Both the position numbers and the translations under genes were made by a program. Below are positions 31,093-39,811 of a stretch of DNA of 64,000 nucleotides, piece after piece. The notes below the pieces were generated by a model. It was not told the DNA's origin, ran no database searches, and worked only from the letters and a program-made list of their open reading frames with translations. The stretch spans positions 558,001 to 622,000 of the forward strand of contig JAHBZB010000001.1 of NCBI GenBank assembly GCA_019635635.1, given 5' to 3'. Within the stretch, counting starts at the first letter, position 1; each line of letters begins with the position of its first letter. Source of the DNA: Xanthobacteraceae bacterium (GTDB lineage: Bacteria > Pseudomonadota > Alphaproteobacteria > Rhizobiales > Xanthobacteraceae).

Positions 31093-32073
31093 TTAATCTT
31101 CCTGACGCAAGGGCCGCGACAGCAGGCTTGCGATCGCTGCATCGACGCCGATCTTGCCCGCAAGCACCGCGGCAACCGCTTCTGCTATCGGCATTTCAAC
31201 GCCTTTTGCGCGCGCGGTTTCGACGAGGACGGGCGCGGTATAGACGCCTTCGGTCAATTTCTTTCCGCGAACGTCAACGGAAGCAGCACCGCCTAGCGAA
31301 ACACCGAATGCATAGTTGCGCGACTGCGGCGACGAGCAGGTGAGAATCACATCGCCCAAGCCTGAGAGTCCTGTGAGCGTTTCGGTCTTTGCGTCGAAAG
31401 CGCGGGCGAGACGAAGAAGTTCCGCGAAGCCGCGCGTGGTGAGAGCTGCCTGTGCGCTCGCGCCTAGCTTTTTGCCCGAGACAATGCCGGCCGCGATCGC
31501 AAGCACGTTCTTCGCGGCCCCGCCAATCTCGACGCCCCGCACGTCGGTCGAGTGATAGAGCCGGAAGTTTTGCGAAGAGAGCGTTTCCGCAAGCTCGATC
31601 GCGAGCGCTTCCTCGTAGGCGGCAAGCGTCACCGCGGTGGGCAGTCCGGCAGCGACATCCTCGGCGAAGCCGGGACCGGAAAGAATCGCCGGCCGCGCCT
31701 GCGGCAGCACTTCCGCGATCACTTCGGTGACGAATTTCTTCGAGCCGATCTCGATGCCTTTGGAGCAGGCGATGGCGGGCGTGTTCGCACGCACGAGCGG
31801 CGCAAGAAGCGTTGCGGTCTCGCGTAGCGATTGTGTCGGCGTCACGAGCAGGATCGCGTCGGTGTCGGCCGCGCGTGCGAGATCGGTGGTCGGCGTCACG
31901 TTTTCTTCGAGGCGAATGCCCGGCAGATATTTTTCGTTGCTTCGCGCTTTGCCAATGGCCTCGATCAACGCCGGATCGCGGCCATGCAGCGTAACTTCGC
32001 AGCCTGCTTTCGCAGCGGCATTTGCAAGCGCGGTGCCCCAGGCGCCCGCGCCGATCACGCCAATTCTGTTCAT
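31093..32073 (-). CDS. gpsA: Glycerol-3-phosphate dehydrogenase [NAD(P)+]
   Basis: 326 residues. The NAD(P) fold starts [40 protein letters not shown] and the catalytic lysine in [14 protein letters not shown] are present, with [22 protein letters not shown] in the C-terminal domain. It reduces dihydroxyacetone phosphate to sn-glycerol-3-phosphate for phospholipids. Its start overlaps the tsaD stop by four bases (ATGA), so the two are translationally coupled. Confidence 0.97.
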   Translation of the reverse strand: MNRIGVIGAGAWGTALANAAAKAGCEVTLHGRDPALIEAIGKARSNEKYLPGIRLEENVTPTTDLARAADTDAILLVTPTQSLRETATLLAPLVRANTPAIACSKGIEIGSKKFVTEVIAEVLPQARPAILSGPGFAEDVAAGLPTAVTLAAYEEALAIELAETLSSQNFRLYHSTDVRGVEIGGAAKNVLAIAAGIVSGKKLGASAQAALTTRGFAELLRLARAFDAKTETLTGLSGLGDVILTCSSPQSRNYAFGVSLGGAASVDVRGKKLTEGVYTAPVLVETARAKGVEMPIAEAVAAVLAGKIGVDAAIASLLSRPLRQED

Positions 32074-33113
32074 GCAGGCGTCGTGCTTTCCGCGAGCGGC
32101 CAGCGTGCACGCGGCGCGAAGTCGAGGCCGTCTTCGATGCCGCGGGCGAGCCGCTCGGCGGCGGCCCAGGCGATCATCGCGCCGTTGTCGGTGCAGAGCG
32201 ATTGCGGCGGCACGATCAGCGGCGTGCCGAGTTGCGCGGTTTCTTCTTCCAGCATGCGGCGGATCGCCTGGTTGGCGGCGACGCCGCCTGCGACCACGAA
32301 AGCGGTCGGGCGGTAGACGCTGTCGTCGAGCAGCCGCAAGGCGACGCGCATGCGGTCCGCGATCACATCGAGCACGGCCGACTGAAAGCTTGCACAGAGA
32401 TCGCTGACATCCTGCTCGGAAAGCGGCGCGATCGCTTCGGCTTCAACGCGCAGCGCAGTCTTGAGGCCCGAGAGAGAAAAATCCGGTTCCGCGCGGCCGA
32501 GCATCGGGCGCGGCAGATCGAAACGCTCCGGATTGCCGAGGAGCGCGCGGCTTTCGACCGCCGGGCCGCCGGGATAGCCGAGCCCCAGCATCTTGCCGGC
32601 CTTGTCGAAGGCTTCGCCGAGCGCGTCATCGACCGTGCCGCCGATTTTCCGGTAGCGGCCAATATCTTCGATCAGCACGAACTGGGTATGACCGCCGGAG
32701 GCGAGCAGCAGCAGGTAAGGAAAATCGACGCGGCCGATGAGACGTACCGAGAGCGCGTGCGCCTCGAGATGGTTGATTGCGACAAATTTTTTCTTTGCGG
32801 CGAGCGCAATCGCCTTCGCCTCGGTGAGTCCCACGATCACGCCGCCGATCAGGCCGGGCCCGGCGGCAGCCGCGATCGCGTCGCAATCCGAAAGCCGCAC
32901 CTGTGCATCGACCAGCGCTTTGCCGATTACCTGATCGAGCACCTCGACATGGGCGCGGGCTGCGATCTCGGGCACCACGCCGCCGAATTCCTTGTGCTCG
33001 GCGATCTGCGAATAGACGACGTTGGAGCGGATATAGCCGGTACCGTCGCTAGCGCGATGAACGACGGCGGCCGCGGTTTCGTCGCAAGTGGTTTCTATGC
33101 CGAGAACAAGCAT
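32070..33113 (-). CDS. tsaD: tRNA N6-threonylcarbamoyladenosine transferase TsaD
   Basis: 347 residues with the ASKHA ATPase fold: [46 protein letters not shown], and the metal-site NHLEAHALS. It transfers threonylcarbamoyl to A37 of ANN-decoding tRNAs in complex with TsaB and TsaE. ATG at 33113 gives the standard start. It heads the tsaD-gpsA pair and is divergent from the mitofilin-like gene, where many relatives carry hemC and hemD (see findings). Confidence 0.97.
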   Translation of the reverse strand: MLVLGIETTCDETAAAVVHRASDGTGYIRSNVVYSQIAEHKEFGGVVPEIAARAHVEVLDQVIGKALVDAQVRLSDCDAIAAAAGPGLIGGVIVGLTEAKAIALAAKKKFVAINHLEAHALSVRLIGRVDFPYLLLLASGGHTQFVLIEDIGRYRKIGGTVDDALGEAFDKAGKMLGLGYPGGPAVESRALLGNPERFDLPRPMLGRAEPDFSLSGLKTALRVEAEAIAPLSEQDVSDLCASFQSAVLDVIADRMRVALRLLDDSVYRPTAFVVAGGVAANQAIRRMLEEETAQLGTPLIVPPQSLCTDNGAMIAWAAAERLARGIEDGLDFAPRARWPLAESTTPA

Positions 33114-33254
33114 GAGGCCGGAAATAGCAGGATTTCGTGAGAGCGCCCATAGTGCTAATCGGGGTTCGAAATTTGGCGAAGCCGGACGGCGCGTTCCGGA
33201 TTGTCCGCGCTTCATGCGTTGGACAAGACGCAGGCCAGCGAGGAAACTCCCGCC

Positions 33255-34358
33255 ATGACAGAAGAATCGGATCGCGAAGAGGGGCCGGTCCCCAATCCAC
33301 GCCCGAAACGCAAGCCGCCGGTGATCGACGCGGAGGCAAAAGACGTGACGCCGCCAGAGCCGGAAACCGAAGCTGAGGCAGAAATCGAGCGCGAGCAGGA
33401 GAAGCCTTCCGCGCCGAAACCGGCTGCGGCAAAACGATTCGACTGGCGCGCGGCCTTGCCTGCGATGGCGGTCGCCGCCGTTTGCGGCGCCGGCGCGGGA
33501 TTGTTCGGGGCGTGGTTTTTCTCGCCGGGCGCGTCACAGTCCGTCGATACGAGCGCGACCGAGCAGGCGCTCGCGCAATTGTCTTCGCGGCTCGCCCAGC
33601 AGGAAACAAAGCAGATTCCCGCGCCTGACCTCGCGCCGCTCAACGAACGCAGCGCGAAGCTCGAGACCGCGACCGGCGAATTGCGCGGAGAGCTCGCGGA
33701 AGTGAAGAAGCTTCTCGAAGCGCAAGCCAATGCGCCGACTGCCGCCGAACTGAACGCGGTCAACCGCAGGCTTGCGGGGATCGAAGAGAAGATCGTCGCG
33801 CTTGCAAATCCGCCGAAGCAGGAAACCAAGAACGAGCCGCAGCCCGCGGATATCGTGGCACTCGGTGCATTGCGCGACGCGCTCGCAACCGGCGGGCCGT
33901 TCGCGAACGAGCTTGCGGCGGTGCGCGCAATCCTGAAAGACCGCGCCGCACCGCTTGCCTCGCTCGATCCGTTCGCGGGCAGCGGCCTGCCGACGGTGGC
34001 GGCCCTCGCCAAGCGTTTCGAGCCGCTCGCTGCGAAGCTCGTGAGCCCGCCCGCGCCGCAGGACGGCGGCGTATTTCAGCGGTTACTCAACAACGCCGGC
34101 AAGCTCGTCGAAGTGCGCCCCGTGGGTGAGCCGAAAGGCTCGGACGCGGGCGCGGTGGTCGCGCGGATGGAAACGAAGCTCGCGCGCGGCGATCTTGCGG
34201 GCGCGCTCGAAGAATCGAAGGCGCTGCCTCCGCAGACGCGCGAACTTGCGAAAGACTGGTTCGCGCTCGCCGAACAGCGGCGCGACGCGGAGCTTGCGAT
34301 CAAGAATCTCATCAACGCGGCGCTGGCCGCGATTTCCGCGGAGCGTCCGAAGCAGTGA
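33255..34358 (+). CDS. Mitofilin-like inner-membrane protein (COG4223)
   Basis: 367 residues. A disordered acidic/proline-rich N-terminus (about 1-60), one membrane segment (about 68-92), a long coiled-coil region (about 100-190) and a helical C-terminus ([11 protein letters not shown]-like, [25 protein letters not shown]). This architecture is that of the alphaproteobacterial mitofilin/Mic60 relative encoded beside hemY, implicated in membrane organisation. ATG at 33255 was chosen over an upstream TTG at 33201. The stop overlaps the hemY GTG start. Confidence 0.85.
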   Translation: MTEESDREEGPVPNPRPKRKPPVIDAEAKDVTPPEPETEAEAEIEREQEKPSAPKPAAAKRFDWRAALPAMAVAAVCGAGAGLFGAWFFSPGASQSVDTSATEQALAQLSSRLAQQETKQIPAPDLAPLNERSAKLETATGELRGELAEVKKLLEAQANAPTAAELNAVNRRLAGIEEKIVALANPPKQETKNEPQPADIVALGALRDALATGGPFANELAAVRAILKDRAAPLASLDPFAGSGLPTVAALAKRFEPLAAKLVSPPAPQDGGVFQRLLNNAGKLVEVRPVGEPKGSDAGAVVARMETKLARGDLAGALEESKALPPQTRELAKDWFALAEQRRDAELAIKNLINAALAAISAERPKQ

Positions 34359-35920
34359 TCCGCATTGTTCTATTTCTTCTTGCGGTCATCGCGCTCGCGC
34401 TCGGCGCGATGTGGATCGCCGACCGTCCCGGCGATGTTGTGCTGACCTGGCAGGGCTGGCGGATTGCGACCAGCATCAACGTCGCGCTGCTGGCGCTCGG
34501 CGCGCTTCTGGCCGCTACGATTCTGATTTGGTCGCTGTTTCGCTTCTTCGTCGCTGTGCCCGGAAATCTTTCGATCTTCCTTACCGAACGCCGCAAGGCG
34601 CGCGGCTGGCGCGCGCTGTCGCGTGGCATGATCGCAGTCGGCGCGGGCAATCTTCAGCTTGCGCGAAACTCCGCGAACGAGGCGCAGCAGATTCTCGGCA
34701 GCGAGCCGCTCGCGATGCTCTTGGCCGCGCAAGCCGCGCAACTCGACGGTGACGCGCCGCGCGCTGAAGCGGAATTCCGCGTGATGCTGACGCAGCCCGA
34801 GACGCGGCTTCTCGGCCTGCGCGGGCTTTATCTCGAAGCACGGCGGCGCGACGATCATCACGCCGCGCGGGATGCGGCCGAGGAAGCGGCAAAATCAGAT
34901 ACGAATATCTTCTGGGCGTCCGAAGCGTTGCTCGAATATCAAAGTCTCGGCGGCGAATGGGACGAGGCGCTTGCGACCGTCGCGCGCGAAGCGAAAGCAA
35001 AGACCATCGACAAGCCGACGGCAAAACGCCGCCGCGCGGTGCTGCTTGCCGCGCAAGGCCTGACCATCGAACACAGTGACGCGGAAAAAGCGCTCGTGCT
35101 TGCGCGCGAGGCCGCGAAGCTCGCGCCGTCGCTCGCGCCCGCAGCCGCACTCGCGGGACGGCTCGAAGCGCGTGCCGGTTCGATCAAGCGCGGCAGCCGC
35201 GTGATCGAAAAAGCGTGGGCGCTCGCGCCGCATCCGGAGCTTGCGGAGTCCTATGGCGGTCTTCGTTTGCAGGCCAATGCGAAGGAGCGGCTCGAGCGTG
35301 TCGAGAAGCTCGCCGCAAAGAATCCGGAGCATCCGGAATCGGCGCTCGCGATCGCGCGCGCCGCGATCGACGCGCAGGATTTTTCAGCCGCGCGCGCAGC
35401 GCTATCCCCGTTCGCCGCGAACCCGACGCAGGCGATGTGCCTGATGATGGCGGAGGTCGAGGCGACCGAGCACGGCGATCACGGCAAGGCGCGCGAATGG
35501 ATGGCGCGCGCGGTGCGCGCGAAACGCGATCTCGCCTGGGTCGCGGACGGATACATTTCGGAGCGCTGGCTGCCCGCGTCGCCGCTGACGGGCCGTCTCG
35601 ATGCGTTCGAGTGGAAAGAACCGCCGGTTGCCCCGGCCGGTCCCATTCTCGAGCATGTCGTCGAACAGGGATTTCAGAAACCCGCGCCCGCGCCGGTTTC
35701 CCCGCCTCCCGCGCCGCCTTCGGTCGCGGCCAAGCCGGCGGAAGATATCCTGCTCGTGCCGGAAGACGCGCGGCCGCGGTTGCCTGCCAAGCGCCCGGCG
35801 ATCGCGCCGGTGATCGCCGAGCCGCCGCTGCCCGACGACCCGGGGCCGGAGCCGGAACAGGACGACGACGAGAAAGCCGGGAAATCCTCGATCTTCGGCT
35901 GGCTCAACCGTTCCGCTTGA
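34355..35920 (+). CDS. hemY: HemY-like membrane TPR protein
   Basis: 521 residues starting with GTG that overlaps the mitofilin-like stop by four bases. Two N-terminal membrane segments (about 3-20 and 42-64), then the HemY_N core (RRKARGWRALSRGMIAVGAGN) and TPR-like repeats to about residue 400; the C-terminal 90 residues are proline-rich and probably disordered. HemY proteins are linked to haem biosynthesis by gene context, but the catalytic role is unproven (they are not the protoporphyrinogen oxidase also called HemY). Likely co-transcribed with the mitofilin-like gene. Confidence 0.88.
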   Translation: MIRIVLFLLAVIALALGAMWIADRPGDVVLTWQGWRIATSINVALLALGALLAATILIWSLFRFFVAVPGNLSIFLTERRKARGWRALSRGMIAVGAGNLQLARNSANEAQQILGSEPLAMLLAAQAAQLDGDAPRAEAEFRVMLTQPETRLLGLRGLYLEARRRDDHHAARDAAEEAAKSDTNIFWASEALLEYQSLGGEWDEALATVAREAKAKTIDKPTAKRRRAVLLAAQGLTIEHSDAEKALVLAREAAKLAPSLAPAAALAGRLEARAGSIKRGSRVIEKAWALAPHPELAESYGGLRLQANAKERLERVEKLAAKNPEHPESALAIARAAIDAQDFSAARAALSPFAANPTQAMCLMMAEVEATEHGDHGKAREWMARAVRAKRDLAWVADGYISERWLPASPLTGRLDAFEWKEPPVAPAGPILEHVVEQGFQKPAPAPVSPPPAPPSVAAKPAEDILLVPEDARPRLPAKRPAIAPVIAEPPLPDDPGPEPEQDDDEKAGKSSIFGWLNRSA

Positions 35921-35966
35921 AATGCCCGGGCCCTGCCGCTATCAGGGCGCAATCCAAGCGAGGCAA

Positions 35967-36042
35967 GCCGCAATAGCTCAGCTGGTAGAGCACGTCATTC
36001 GTAATGACGGGGTCACAGGTTCGAATCCTGTTTGCGGCACCA
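35967..36042 (+). tRNA. tRNA-Thr (anticodon CGT)
   Basis: Acceptor GCCGCAA pairs with TTGCGGC, anticodon loop TTCGTAA gives CGT (codon ACG), T-arm ACAGGTTCGAATCCTGT, discriminator A and encoded CCA. Confidence 0.97.
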
Positions 36043-36055
36043 CTTCCACGTAGCG

Positions 36056-36529
36056 CTATTTTCGCTTTCGCTTCGGCCGGCCTTTTGCGTAGGCCTCCCA
36101 ATTGTGTTCGAGAATCCGGAGCCGGCTCGTCACCGAGAGCAGAAATGCGCTCGACCAGCCGATCAGGATAAGGCCGGTTACGCCTTCGACCGAACCGAAC
36201 AAGCGCCAATCGTGATTGAGTATGACGTCGCCAAAGCCAAGCGTGCTGAACGCCGTTGCGGAGAAATATAGCGCAGTCGGAAAATGATCGAAGGCACCTA
36301 GCACCATATACGCGATTGCGTAGAGCCATACTTCGACGGTGTGCAGAAGGAATATTCCGAGTACCACACCGAGCATGAGCGCACCCTGTCTGACGAGGCT
36401 GGGGGCACCTTGTCCCTCGACGCGGTGGGCGTTGCGGCGAAGAAAAAAGAGAAGCAGGAAAATGCCCACCAGATGTACGGCAACGACAATCGCGGTCATG
36501 ACAACCGAGAGGGAAAGATTCAGAATCAT
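36056..36529 (-). CDS. Two-helix potassium-type ion channel protein
   Basis: 157 residues. Hydrophobic segments at about 5-30, 47-75 and 108-130; the pore loop between the last two carries TLGFGD (96-101), a selectivity filter of the K+ channel type (TxGFGD). No regulatory RCK or cyclic-nucleotide domain is attached; the tail is very basic (GRPKRKRK). Ion specificity is inferred from the filter. It is divergent from the TerB gene and ends 14 bases from tRNA-Thr. Confidence 0.85.
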   Translation of the reverse strand: MILNLSLSVVMTAIVVAVHLVGIFLLLFFLRRNAHRVEGQGAPSLVRQGALMLGVVLGIFLLHTVEVWLYAIAYMVLGAFDHFPTALYFSATAFSTLGFGDVILNHDWRLFGSVEGVTGLILIGWSSAFLLSVTSRLRILEHNWEAYAKGRPKRKRK

Positions 36530-36605
36530 GGGATTGACCGGGGTTCGAGCACACGCGATTCCATGGTAATAAAGAAGTCATTAAAAACAATCGGCCTGTG
36601 CCCGC

Positions 36606-37070
36606 ATGATCCGTTCGCTCACCGATTTCATTTCTTCCATCGCCGGCGGTGAGGAATCCAAGGAGTTCGATGCCGACGACTATCGCCTTTCGGCAGCGGC
36701 GCTGCTGGTGCATGTCGCGGCCTCCGACGACAGTTTCGATCAGGCCGAGCGAGCGGTGCTGCATGACGCGCTGACCCAGCGCTTCGAGGTAGATCCGGAA
36801 GACGCCAATGCGATGATCGATGCGGCGGTTGCTGCCGACAGGCAGGCGGTCGATCTCTACCAGTTCACAAGCATGATCAATCGCGCGCTCGAAGACGAAG
36901 GGAAGAAGAAGCTGGTCGAAGTGCTGTTCCTGATGGGCTACGCCGACGGCAAGCTCACCGAATTCGAGAACAACATCGTGTGGCGCGCATCCGAACTGCT
37001 GCATGTTTCCTCGCAGGATCGCGTCGAAATCCGCCGCCGCATCCGCGCGACGATCGGAGATCGCGCGTGA
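36606..37070 (+). CDS. TerB-family protein
   Basis: 154 residues of mostly helical structure, with LLVHVAASDDSFDQAERAVLHDAL and LMGYADGKLTEFENNIVWRASELL, the acidic metal-binding helices of the TerB/DjlA N-terminal-like fold. Stand-alone TerB proteins of this size are common in Hyphomicrobiales; no other ter genes are nearby, so tellurite resistance should not be assumed. Its stop overlaps the GTG start of the SDR gene (GTGA). Confidence 0.9.
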   Translation: MIRSLTDFISSIAGGEESKEFDADDYRLSAAALLVHVAASDDSFDQAERAVLHDALTQRFEVDPEDANAMIDAAVAADRQAVDLYQFTSMINRALEDEGKKKLVEVLFLMGYADGKLTEFENNIVWRASELLHVSSQDRVEIRRRIRATIGDRA

Positions 37071-37834
37071 GCCGCGTCACCGTAATTACCGGCGCGTCCG
37101 GCGGCATCGGCGAGGAACTCGCCTATTGCGCGGCGAAAGCGGAGCGTAAGCTCGTGCTGGTCGCTCGTTCTTCGGACAAGTTGAAAACGGTCGCGGAAAA
37201 GATCGCGGCGCTCGGCGCGCCCGCGCCGGAGATCGTGGCGCTCGATCTTGCCGATCCGAAATCCGGCGAGATGCTTGTGAGCGCGCTCGCACAGAAAAAT
37301 CTGAAAGTCTTCGAGTTGATCAACAACGCCGGCTACGGCCTCGCAGGCCCGGTCGAACAGCTCGACCGCGCCGATCAGGTCGGCATGGTCGATCTGAACA
37401 TGCGCGCGCTGACCGATCTCACGCTGCGCTTCCTGCCCGAGATCATCGCGGCAAACGGCGGCGTGATGAACGTCGCCTCGACCGCGGCATTCCAGCCGGG
37501 GCCGAACATGGCGATCTATTACGCGAGCAAAGCCTATGTGTTGTCGTTCTCCGAGGCGATCTGGTTCGAGTTGCGTGGCCGCGCGCGCGTCACCTGTCTA
37601 TGTCCGGGGCCGACGCCGACCGGATTTTCCGCGCGCGCCAAGAAGGACGGCAAGCTGCGGCTGATGAACCTCTCGATGACGTCCGCGGCATTCGTGGCCT
37701 CGCGCGGATGGGAGCGCTTCCAGCGCGGTCAGCGGGTCGTGGTTCCGGGCGTCATGAACGAAATCGCAGCGACGCTTGCGCCGCTGTCGCCGAAAGCGCT
37801 GGTCTTGTGGCTCGCCTCGAGGCTTTCGCGCTAG
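37067..37834 (+). CDS. Short-chain dehydrogenase/reductase
   Basis: 255 residues beginning with GTG. Classical SDR motifs: TGASGGIGEE for NAD(P) binding, NNAGYG, the catalytic tyrosine and lysine YYASK (Tyr151, Lys155), and PGPTPTGF. The C-terminus has a hydrophobic helix (LSPKALVLWLASRLSR), a feature of DltE-like/membrane-near SDRs. The substrate is unknown. Translationally coupled to the TerB gene. Confidence 0.93.
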   Translation: MSRVTVITGASGGIGEELAYCAAKAERKLVLVARSSDKLKTVAEKIAALGAPAPEIVALDLADPKSGEMLVSALAQKNLKVFELINNAGYGLAGPVEQLDRADQVGMVDLNMRALTDLTLRFLPEIIAANGGVMNVASTAAFQPGPNMAIYYASKAYVLSFSEAIWFELRGRARVTCLCPGPTPTGFSARAKKDGKLRLMNLSMTSAAFVASRGWERFQRGQRVVVPGVMNEIAATLAPLSPKALVLWLASRLSR

Positions 37835-37909
37835 GGCGGACAGCCATGCCGCACCATGTGTTGTACGCGGCGGCGTTCCGTGCGACCGATTGAACCGCGC
37901 GTGACTTGG

Positions 37910-38653
37910 ATGACGAAAAAGATTCTCACCATCCTGCATCAGGAGCGCTCGAGCCCGGGACGGGTCGGGCGACTGCTTGTCGAGCGCGGTTTCACGCTCG
38001 ACATCCGCAAGCCCTGCCTCGGCGACGAACTGCCGCCGACGATGGAAGATCATGTGGGCGCCATGATCTTCGGCGGGCCGATGTCGGCGAACGACGATCA
38101 CGACGGCATCAAGCGCGAAATCGAATGGTGCGAAGTGCCGCTCAAGGAGGACAAGCCGTTCTTCGGCATCTGTCTCGGCGCGCAGATGCTGGCGAGGAAG
38201 CTCGGCGCCAAGGTCGACTTCCACGAGAAGGGCCTGACCGAGATCGGCTATTATCCGCTGCGCGCGACCGAGGAAGGCCGCGCCATCCTCGACTGGCCGG
38301 ATCACATCTATCAGTGGCATCGCGAAGGCTTCGCGCTGCCATCGGGGGCGGTGAAGCTCGCCGAGAGCGATACCTTCGAGAATCAGGCGTTCCGTTTCGG
38401 GCGCGCGGCCTTCGGCGTACAATTCCACCCGGAAGTCACGCACCAGATGATGTGCCGCTGGACCACGATGGCCGCGCACCGGCTCGAGCTTCCCGGCGCC
38501 CGGACACGCGCCGAGCATTTCGACGGGCGCTATCAGCATGATTCTAAAATCCGCGCGTGGCTCGATCGCTTCCTTGATCACTGGACCGGGCTGATGAATT
38601 TGCCCGGCGAAAATTCGCAAAATGCGAAAAGCCTCGCAAAAAGCGAAAGCTGA
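37910..38653 (+). CDS. Class I glutamine amidotransferase (GMP-synthase-like)
   Basis: 247 residues forming a single GATase1 domain with nucleophile Cys88 in FFGICLGAQML and the His173/Glu175 pair in FGVQFHPEV. The N-terminal LTILHQERSSPGRVGRLL is typical of GuaA-like stand-alone amidotransferases (YfeJ-type), which hydrolyse glutamine or gamma-glutamyl compounds; the ammonia acceptor is unknown. The tail after about residue 225 is polar and not conserved. It follows the SDR gene by 75 bases. Confidence 0.9.
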   Translation: MTKKILTILHQERSSPGRVGRLLVERGFTLDIRKPCLGDELPPTMEDHVGAMIFGGPMSANDDHDGIKREIEWCEVPLKEDKPFFGICLGAQMLARKLGAKVDFHEKGLTEIGYYPLRATEEGRAILDWPDHIYQWHREGFALPSGAVKLAESDTFENQAFRFGRAAFGVQFHPEVTHQMMCRWTTMAAHRLELPGARTRAEHFDGRYQHDSKIRAWLDRFLDHWTGLMNLPGENSQNAKSLAKSES

Positions 38654-38812
38654 CCGCGCGCGCCTTCGCCGGATTTCCCTAGCTATTGAATCGGTCTCGC
38701 GCGGCACGCTGCATCTTGTGTACGGGTCACGCGGAAAAAACTGGCAAAGCAGTTGCTGAAGGAATGCAGGCCGGCATCAGGTAATGCGTCGCCGGCGTCA
38801 TCGTGTACCTAA

Positions 38813-38847
38813 AGGGCGGAAGCTAAGACCCCAGCTTCCGCCCTCTC
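38813..38847. terminator. Bidirectional terminator between amidotransferase and EamA genes
   Basis: A 12-bp perfect inverted repeat (38813-38824 with 38833-38844) between two convergent genes; tails CTCTCATTT on plus and TTTAGG on minus are only modestly T-rich. Confidence 0.7.
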
Positions 38848-39717
38848 TCATTTCCGGCGTATCTGCTGAAGCTGCACGATCGCCGCCGCCGAAAGAATGG
38901 CGGCCGCGCCGCAGGCGCCGACCAGCGTTAACCCCTCATTAAAGAACAGCCACGCGCCGAAGGCGGCAAACAGCGTTTCGGTCATGATGATGATCGCCGC
39001 TTCCGACGGCGAGGTCGCGCGTAAGGCGAATGTAAGGATCGTGAAGCTCATCGCGGTCGAGAGCATGCCTACATAAAGAATGTTCGGGGCCGCCGCGCGC
39101 AACGAATCGAGCGTGATCGTTTCGAAGAGGACGGCGCCTGCGAGCGCGGTGGCCGAGACGACGGAGAACTGCACGACGGAAAACAAAACGGAGCGGCCCA
39201 TGGGTGCGGCGATGCCTGCGATCACCATGTGAAGCGCCCAGAAGAAAGCGGAGATCGCGACCAGAAGGTCACCGATGCCGAAGGTCGTGAGCGTGCCGCC
39301 GCCGAGCAGCCAGGTACCGATGAAGGAGAGCGCGACCGCGAACCAGATCAGCGGTGCAACCGGCTTTCCGGTCAGTGCGAAGCTGATGAAGGGTGTGGCC
39401 ACGACATAAAGTGCGGTGAGAAACGCCGTGTTCGTCACCGACGCCGTAATCAGTCCCGCCTGCTGCAACACCGCACCGGTGACGAATGCAAGGCCGGCGA
39501 AAAGGCCCGTTCTGAGATAGGCGCCGGTCACCGGAATGCGCGAGCGCCGGTGTTCGAGATAGGCAAAGGGAGCGAGTACGAGGGTCGCGAGCAGCGCACG
39601 CGTGCCGACGAAGGTGAAGGGACCGATATGGTCCATCGCCGACTTCTGAAACAGGAAGGCGAAGCCCCAGATCGCGGCGCAGGCGAAAAGCAGGAGATCG
39701 GCGCGGATGCGGGTCAT
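38848..39717 (-). CDS. EamA/DMT-family transporter
   Basis: 289 residues with ten membrane segments arranged as two EamA repeats, starting LLFACAAIWGFAFLFQK and ending in a second repeat with ATSPSEAAIIIMTETLFAAFGAWLFF. Members export amino acids, metabolites or nucleotides; the substrate cannot be read. It stands alone, convergent with the amidotransferase gene and divergent from the beta-helix gene. Confidence 0.92.
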   Translation of the reverse strand: MTRIRADLLLFACAAIWGFAFLFQKSAMDHIGPFTFVGTRALLATLVLAPFAYLEHRRSRIPVTGAYLRTGLFAGLAFVTGAVLQQAGLITASVTNTAFLTALYVVATPFISFALTGKPVAPLIWFAVALSFIGTWLLGGGTLTTFGIGDLLVAISAFFWALHMVIAGIAAPMGRSVLFSVVQFSVVSATALAGAVLFETITLDSLRAAAPNILYVGMLSTAMSFTILTFALRATSPSEAAIIIMTETLFAAFGAWLFFNEGLTLVGACGAAAILSAAAIVQLQQIRRK

Positions 39718-39811
39718 GGTCGCTTGAACAGATTCAAAGGCAAATCAAGTTTGCAGGGCCAAACGGGCTTAGCATAATCCGCGGCAGACCAAGTCACGCA
39801 GGATTCAGCTT

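Noticed and set aside
33137-33376. Short plus-strand frame before the mitofilin-like gene, considered as a hemC/hemD remnant
   Set aside because: No HemC or HemD motif is visible and the frame overlaps the mitofilin-like gene in another phase.
36606-37070. Tellurite-resistance operon
   Set aside because: Only a single TerB-like gene is present; no terC, terD or terZ neighbours.
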